From: Ceriagrion tenellum
Taxonomy: Eukaryota; Arthropoda; Insecta; Odonata; Coenagrionidae
NCBI GenBank assembly: GCA_963169105.1
Contig: OY720639.1
Span: forward strand, 98,344,559 to 98,408,558
DNA length: 64,000 bases
Direction: 5' to 3'
In this document: positions 58,012 through 64,000 of the stretch, piece after piece
Position numbering within the stretch: the first letter of the stretch is position 1
Layout of the letters: each line of letters opens with the position of its first letter
Made by a program: the position numbers and the translations under genes
The notes under the pieces: generated by a model
The model's database searches: none
Seen by the model: only the letters and a program-made list of their open reading frames with translations
Told to the model about the DNA's origin: nothing

Positions 58012-58410
58012 TATGTAAAGTTTTTTTATTTGAAATAATCCAGGCTTTGATGTACACTGTCATCTTAGCGTCGCGCTAAGATGAAGTTATACGTCAAAAC
58101 CCGGGTCGTATAAAATAAAGATACAGGGAGTAATCAAGCTACAAGCTATCATCATCATGTTAACAAATTCCATAAATTTACGTGTTAGGAGGTATTCATG
58201 TACTGAAACAAAATGGGGTATAATGATGATGACTTGTAACTTTGTTATTCCGCATATTTTGATTTGAAACGACCCAAGTTTTGAAGTACAACGTCATCTT
58301 AGCGTCGCCATAAGATGAAGTTACACGTCAAAACCCGAGTCGTATAAAATAAAGATATGAGGAATAACCAAGTTACAAGGTATCATCATTATGTTAACAA
58401 ATTCCATAAA
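58012..58410. repeat. Two tandem hairpin elements
   Basis: The second copy is complete: GACTTGTAACTTTGTTATTCC at about 58228 pairs with GGAATAACCAAGTTACAAGG at about 58361, and ACGACCCAAGTTTTGA with TCAAAACCCGAGTCGT, around GTCATCTTAGCGTCG. The first copy (about 58030-58175) lacks part of its left arm but has TCAAAACCCGGGTCGTATAA and the same right flank to ACAAATTCCATAAATTTACG. The spacing is about 240 bases. The CCCGGGT core and CATCTT tip relate them to the hairpin at 4663-4872. Confidence 0.7.
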
Positions 58411-60626
58411 TTTACGCCTGAAACCAGCAAAATGGAATATGTTCAGTGTTTTGATAAAATATCACCTCCCAATCCAACTCAAAGAATTTTAAACTCCAGC
58501 TGAACGGATGATGTTCTGTATTCAACGATGGGAAAATATAGAAGCCGGTGAAAAGTCAAGAGAATGAGAAAATCGATTAACGCTGGTATACCGCTGTTAT
58601 TGGTTTTTCTCCATGACTTGGGTAGGTCTGGGTAGAATTTAGGTTTCTTTCCTTTACCTCCATATGTCTTTTGTTCATACACCAATTAATTTTCTGCTCA
58701 GAAACTTTAAGAACGCTGTCAATCCACTTTCAATGATTAATTTTTTTGAAACTTGTTTCATCTCTCTTTGATACCGATCATCATTGTTCCAGTTTCTTGT
58801 GTTATTTACCCTTTTTATATATTCAATCATTGTTTTTCTCGCAGTTATTTATTAGATTGCCTTCTTTGAAGACGTTTTTGTGCTTTGCAGATCACTGCTT
58901 ACCTTCGTCTTCATAACTCTTTGGAGCTTGGTTTCTAACCCATGTTGTACCTTTATACCCACCAATCGTCCGTTTTACTCTAAAAGTTTTGAAAGATTTT
59001 TGTCAAAACTTTTCCATTTTTTGAGAAAACGCAACGTGCGCTCAAAACTAAAATTCCCTCATGTGTATGACTGCTTTATAGCGCCGTATGGTTAGGCTTT
59101 TTCTTTTTTTTTCGAAAGCGAATTTAATTTTTATATTAATGATAGATGATAGATGATATTATATGAATGATAGATGATATTATATCAATGATTGTTTCTT
59201 TCCAGGAAATAAATTACGAAATCAAAATTTCTTTGTGTATAAGCTTGGAAATGTTTGATTAGCCTCTTAGAATAGTTGTGTAGAGGCTACCTTCACAATA
59301 AGTGGGCATTGCTGCATATACATTGAAAGAATGATACTAAAGTTACCTTAATGTACGCGTTAAAGGAAGAAACAAATTCTAATGAACTAAAACTGAAAAG
59401 CAAAAAAAAACAACGCAAAAATGTTAAGGTAATGTTCGGAATATGGCTGAGTAAATAAGAATCTAGACAGCCATTTGAATTAAATTAACTGGTAGTAGAA
59501 TTTACACTTTGGAAAACAATCATAAAAATATCTCTAAAAAGTTTTAAAAATTTGCGTCAGTTCTAAACAATATTTTATGTATAGGTACCATTTATGTGCA
59601 GAAACATATTCTTTCATTAACTGACTCCGCTATCCTCAAATTTTACATGTTGCTAGCGGCATTTATTTCCAGGTTTTTAAAATTACCATGACAGAGAAAG
59701 TGCCCATATAAAGTCTCTGTCGAGAAATATTTTTTTCTATTTCTGCAGGACGGATAATTTTAGGTTCTTTTAGTCTCTCATCATACTTCATATTCTTGTA
59801 TATTTACGCAATATACATGTTGCTAATGCATGTCGAAATCCTTTTCTATATCTCAGAACCCAAAGCCATGGGAAAGAAAGTGAACCCGTCGATTGATTTT
59901 GGGTACTCTCTCGAGATGTTTACCGATGTCATGCTGAAAGTTGAATGATATGGGCGAAACAGGAGAAAGTTTCGGAGTTGGAGAGAAGTAAATATGAAGA
60001 TACGTTTGGGATGAAGTTTGCGAAGAGGATATATGATACCAGCTGCCAAAAATAGAGTTCTTCATATATGGAAATTTTATGTTCCTGTCAGAAATATCGT
60101 AGCTCAAGTTATTGTGTGAGAATAAATTTTGAAGATCTTTCAGTCGTTCGGAAAAGAGCCCACTGAATATTTGGGTGAGTATAGGGAGATTGGAAACTGA
60201 GAGAAAAGTCGCGGTGAGAGAGCGTGAACGAAGAATTGAGGTTATAGAAAAGTGAAGAGAGGAGAAGTGTCGAGAGAAATTTTGTGGTAATATTGCGAAT
60301 GAAATGAGAAAATATGACGAAGCTTTTCAATGAGTTCACATTGGACTCGACTAATTATTGCAGACTTGTAAAAACTATCGATTCAGAGCAGCTGCAGGAA
60401 ATAAAAAGAAAAATTTTTGTCGAATATGATGAGATTGAATTTTTGTCTTTCTAGCTCTCAGTTTTCTTCAAAGGAGTTTTCTATGAAAATTTATCTGATG
60501 ATTAAGCGTGCGGCACTTTGTCCCCGAAGCGTAAGATAGTTCTGCGCAATACCGATCCAAATTAAAAATTTTCTCAACTTGAAACTGAGGTAAATTCTTT
60601 TTTCCGCAGATTTTTCTCACGTTTAA
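58411..60626. other. No gene seen
   Basis: AT-rich. A short repeat (GATAGATGATATTATAT twice) lies at 59140-59190. Three overlapping minus frames at 60339-59846 have no recognisable motif. Confidence 0.4.
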
Positions 60627-61552
60627 GATAGTCTGAGCGTGATATTTCCCCAGTCATCATGGAGATCATCCTTAAATTTGACTATTTGACTTTAGCGCTG
60701 AAGAACGTATGAATTAACAGCTGTAACATTAATGGTAAAAAGACGTCCTTTCATAAAATTGATGTACTCAGTAATCAAATGAAAGTATCTATATAAGTCT
60801 TTAACATGGCTCGCTTTTTTCACTTGGTAAGTTTAAATCTTTTTTAGGTGGACATTTCCTTTGTGACTGTCCAAAAATTACTGTGGTGACTAAATGAATT
60901 ATTTTTGAAAAGTATTGAGATAACATCCAAACTTCTCATTGTTAATTTTTGGCTGAGATTTAGGTGTTATAGTTCTTTCCAAAATACTTGGTGTACGGGA
61001 GTTCGGCCTCGCTCGTCAGCGCTCGCTGAGTCTCGCGCGAGAGGGGAAATTTGTGGAATGGGCGAGGAAGGGGAGGGGGGAACGCCAGCAAGGCATTGCC
61101 TTACCTACCCTAACGCGTGAGTTAGAAGGAATAGTTTCAGGCAAGCGCCTCGGCGAATACGCAGAAGAAGTGGCAACACAGCAAGCAGAGAGGAGAACTC
61201 ACACGACAAGAGCTAGAGTAAAAATGAGCTCTAGGGAGAAGGAAACTCCCCACTCACGCTCCCATTGGTCACCTGATGAAACCTCAGACTCCTCATTTCG
61301 GCTGACCCCGCTTTTCCACCCTGCAAGTCATTTGAAAAGAAGTGTAGATATTTCTCATTTTTTAAATATTATCTCTCTAAGTGCATTGGCGAGCCATTTT
61401 CCATGCTAAATTGCTGTTCTTTGGCAAATAACTCTCAAAGCTGTGCTGTAAGAGGCTGATATTTTGGAATCTTTGGAGAGAAAAGATGTTTAACCTTGAA
61501 ATGAAACAAATTCATTGATTTCTAGGTGATATGACAATTCGATCGAATAATC
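60627..61552 (-). mobile_element. TTAA-flanked MITE, copy 5, with GC-rich insert
   Basis: TTAA at 60623-60626 precedes GATAGTCTGAGCGTGATA, and TTAA follows at 61553-61556. The order is that of copy 1 on the minus strand: AATCAAATGAAAGTATCTAT, AAAAATTACTGTGGTGACTA, CATTGTTAATTTTTGGCTGA, and later CTCTCTAAGTGCATTGGCGA, TTCATTGATTTCTAGG. The middle is interrupted at about 60990-61355 by unrelated GC-rich DNA. Confidence 0.7.
60990..61355. other. GC-rich insertion inside the MITE
   Basis: From about GGTGTACGGGAGTTCGGCCT to GAAAAGAAGTGTAG the sequence has no counterpart in the other MITE copies. It is GC-rich with CGCTCGCTGAGTCTCGCGCG near its left end and encodes a 118-codon plus frame (61053-61409) that is not recognised. 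No clear terminal repeats or target duplication could be fixed. It may be a fragment of another transposon. Confidence 0.5.
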
Positions 61553-62229
61553 TTAATGGTAGAGAGTGTGGTGGTATAATATACTCTCGGATAACAGAAA
61601 TTTAACGTAAAGGTCACCTCATTTTACGTTAAACGTAAATCATTAGGATATACGAAAAAACAGACTTTATCCTCGTGATGTGAAGTCTTTTGGGTGACTT
61701 CGGTCTCCAAGACCGATATGGGCTCTATCAATTTTAAAAAGATCACATGAGTTGATTTTTCTACTTCAGTTTTCTCAAAATAACAACATTCGATTTCAAA
61801 AACTTTGTCAGTACATACGTCAGGGTTGGACATTAAGGGGCCTCCTCCCTCGGCTTTGCCGGTCCGTGATTTGGACCATTTTTCGAAGAGATTTTCTCGT
61901 AAACCTCATAAGCTAATCGAATTTGGTCTTCAACTTTTGAAAGAAGGCTCTTTTTACTATGCATTGTCTTTGGCAAAACTTGGATATTCCTCCCACATTT
62001 GCCAAAAAAACCCTGCAAATTAGAGCTGGCACATTTCTATTTTACTCCCGTTTGGTCATGATAATCAGAAAGATGTAAACTGGCAAGCATAGATTGATTC
62101 TTTGGTATTAAATTCTCGCATAAATTTGACCTTCAATGCAAAGCGTTTTCCTAATAATTTCTTAGTTTTATAGACGTGCAGAACTATATATTTCCCTGCT
62201 TGGCGGACCATAGAAGACCATGTAGTTCG
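61553..62229. other. No gene recognised
   Basis: Open frames on plus (61805-62023) and minus (62018-61833) overlap head to head; neither is recognised. Confidence 0.35.
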
Positions 62230-62723
62230 CAGTTTGTTCTCAGTCGTCCAGTGGTGCTCCATGTCACTCTACGACACCGAGCTGGCAACGCTGCCGCGTG
62301 GCCGCCTAGGGGGAGGTAGATTAGAGGTAGTTGGAAGGGGTTCGAGGCGAGAGACTGAAGGTTCTGCCGGCGGCTCTCAGGATTGGTATCCACCAAGGTT
62401 ATTAAAAGTAAGGTTGTCTCACACACTACTGCGCAAGCTCCAGCTGCTCGCGGGTGACGTCACTGACGTCTTGTCGCGGGTGATGTCACTACGTCTCGGA
62501 TAATTCTGCTAGGCTTGCCATTCGCGTGTTCGCTACAATTTGATGTTTACATAAATATCGCTAAATTCAGTTTTGAGCTAATTGTATTATGCTGGCTATG
62601 TAGTTGTGGCCTGTGTGAATGACTGTGGAAGTGGCAACTAGGGTCTATGGAAGGAGCTAGGGCTATCTTTTCACAATAACACTGTTATGCAATACATTTG
62701 CTCGCCCTGAGACTGGAGGGAAT
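62230..62723 (+). mobile_element. CpG-rich leader upstream of the P-like transposase remnant
   Basis: GC/CpG-rich to about 62515, then AT-rich. An 89-codon frame (62234-62503) is not recognised, and no THAP zinc-finger pattern was found. It is placed with the P-like element because of its position and promoter-like composition, which is inference only. Confidence 0.3.
62448..62497 (+). promoter_or_regulatory. Tandem CRE-like motif
   Basis: TCGCGGGTGACGTCACTGAC (62448) is repeated 26 bases later as TCGCGGGTGATGTCACTACG (62474). The first unit holds the CRE/ATF palindrome TGACGTCA and a second GACGTC; the second has TGATGTCA. This is a plausible bZIP-binding promoter element, not tested. Confidence 0.4.
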
Positions 62724-63398
62724 ATTTATTTTTTTCCAGATGCTCCACATCTGTTGAAACTAATTCGAAATTGGCTTTTGGATTCAGGATTTGTGCTAGG
62801 GAGCGGAGTTAAAATAAGTAAAGAATAAGTGTGATGAAGAGTACATTTTGGCAAAAGCCCTTGAATCACCCTTACTGGAAATTCCAAGTGAAATAGAATG
62901 TAATGGCGACTCATTGCTCACTTCATCCTCACCTGAAATCTCAGTGTGTGATGTACCCGAGGTTTCTACTGACGCCCTTAGTTACTTAGGGCTGGGTAGC
63001 CAAAAATTTCATGGTAACGCATCCTAATCTTGAAACTTGTACACATGAAATATCTGGTAGCCTGCAAGCAACGCCTTGTCTGCTACCATGGGTAATTCAT
63101 TTATCATATGGTGGTCTAGAGCAGCCATCCATGCCAGCCATGTTCCATCTCAGAATTGGGTGTTTTGGAGGGTGCATTTAATATGCATTCGAAGGGTGGT
63201 TTGCCAAAAGGTAGGGGGCTTGTCCAAAAAATAGTTATGCATTTTTGTAGACACTCACAAATGGACAAGACAATTTTTAAAGCTTTTGTTCAGCAGAGGA
63301 TATTTATGCGGATTAAGTATTTAAATGAGAGGTTCATAACAGAAGAAAACAAAGCACCAAGACGTTCCTGTAACAAAATGAGAAAAATTGTTAAATAA
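62724..63398 (+). pseudogene. P-element / THAP9-like transposase remnant
   Basis: Four plus-strand pieces match the P-superfamily transposase in order. At 62724-62832: DAPHLLKLIRNWLLDSGF (family DVPHLLKLLRNH). At about 62940-63024: VSTDALSYLG, then a frameshifted GWVAKK. At about 63085-63170: WVIHLSYGGLEQPSMPA (family WVNHLSHGGLTVPS). At 63156-63398: a C-terminal frame with LPKGRGLVQKIVMHF, FVQQRIFMRIKYLNERF and NKMRKIVK before TAA. The THAP DNA-binding domain is absent, and most of the catalytic region between the first two pieces is deleted. Frameshifts and stops show it is inactive. The family is known for DNA cut-and-paste transposition; the assignment here rests on these motifs alone. 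Confidence 0.7.
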
Positions 63399-64000
63399 AA
63401 GGCATTTAACTGGTTAACTGCATGTTACTCATTCCATTTTTTTTCTAGGAACTTGAAAGAAGGATATCATCTTTAGCTGTTGAACCAGAACCTGTCGATT
63501 ATTTTTCACTGAAACATTTATTTCTATAGAAATATTTGATTTATTTAGAATATATATGGCTTGCCATGGACTATTAACATTCATGTATAGCGTGGTATTT
63601 TGGGTAAATATATTACCTACTTAGGAAGTACACTAAGTTTTTCCAGGGTTAGTATAAATGTTGGCAGAAAATTATGAGTATAATCATTGGCGGTGTTTGA
63701 GGAAAACGGAGAGGAATGATTAGGTCATGAGAGAATGTGAATCTGGTAATAGACTGATATGAAAGGATATTTTTTTTTTTCGGTTATTTAGAAATAATGA
63801 GCCTAATTACCTAATGTACGTACTATAGCATCCTGAATGGACTGAGAGGAGAGGTAGGCCATGAAAGTCATATCAGAATATGATACTAGAAGCTCCCCAG
63901 AGAAGTATTCGAAATCACAAGTAGCTAGAAAGAAGTGTAAGTAACAAAGTATGAAAGTGACTAAAACGATATACATATGCAAGAGAAGGGCAGTAATGTA
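63399..64000. other. No gene seen
   Basis: AT-rich after the transposase remnant; 3' end of the element not identified. Confidence 0.4.

Overview
The window is eukaryotic nuclear DNA, most like a large, AT-rich, repeat-laden arthropod (probably insect) genome. The reasons are: no dense ORFs, operons or ribosome binding sites; several non-LTR retrotransposon (LINE) tails of the kind common in insects; tRNA-derived SINEs; and debris of the P-element, piggyBac, Tc1/mariner and pogo types. No species is assigned.

The only host gene I can argue for is on the minus strand. It shows as four short GC-rich blocks with consensus splice sites, spread over about 20 kb: 56276-56045 (exon A), 43223-43050 (exon B), 36157-36115 (small exon) and 35860-35721 (exon C). 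A, B and C join in one open frame and would encode a basic, Gly/Pro/Ala/Leu-rich segment with an SV40-like nuclear localisation motif, probably an intrinsically disordered part of a nuclear regulator. I do not recognise the family. No start, stop or folded domain is visible, so the first and last exons lie outside the window or were missed. The introns (7-13 kb) are full of transposons.

Layout: 1-740 LINE tail (minus); 1690-2258 first copy of a TTAA-flanked MITE family (other copies at 13139, 29950, 39079 and 60627); 2433-13000 AT-rich DNA with long hairpin repeats; 14900-15904 LINE tail split by a head-to-head double tRNA-like SINE; 17049-18270 tandem duplication split by a Jockey/CR1-type LINE tail; 19390-20925 LINE reverse transcriptase remnant; 24463-29403 a 4.9-kb segment bounded by mariner-like inverted repeats; 32455-34560 two LINE remnants in opposite orientation; 35721-56276 the candidate gene with intronic SINEs, MITEs and hairpins; 56307-56776 a rearranged reverse transcriptase fragment; 56879-57874 a non-autonomous piggyBac-like element; 58012-58410 paired hairpin elements; 60627-61552 a TTAA MITE split by a GC-rich insert; 62230-63398 a decayed P-element/THAP9-like transposase with a CpG-rich leader.

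No rRNA, genuine tRNA gene, CRISPR array or intact transposase was found. All coordinates were read by eye; repeat boundaries are good to a few bases where target duplications are quoted and to tens of bases elsewhere.
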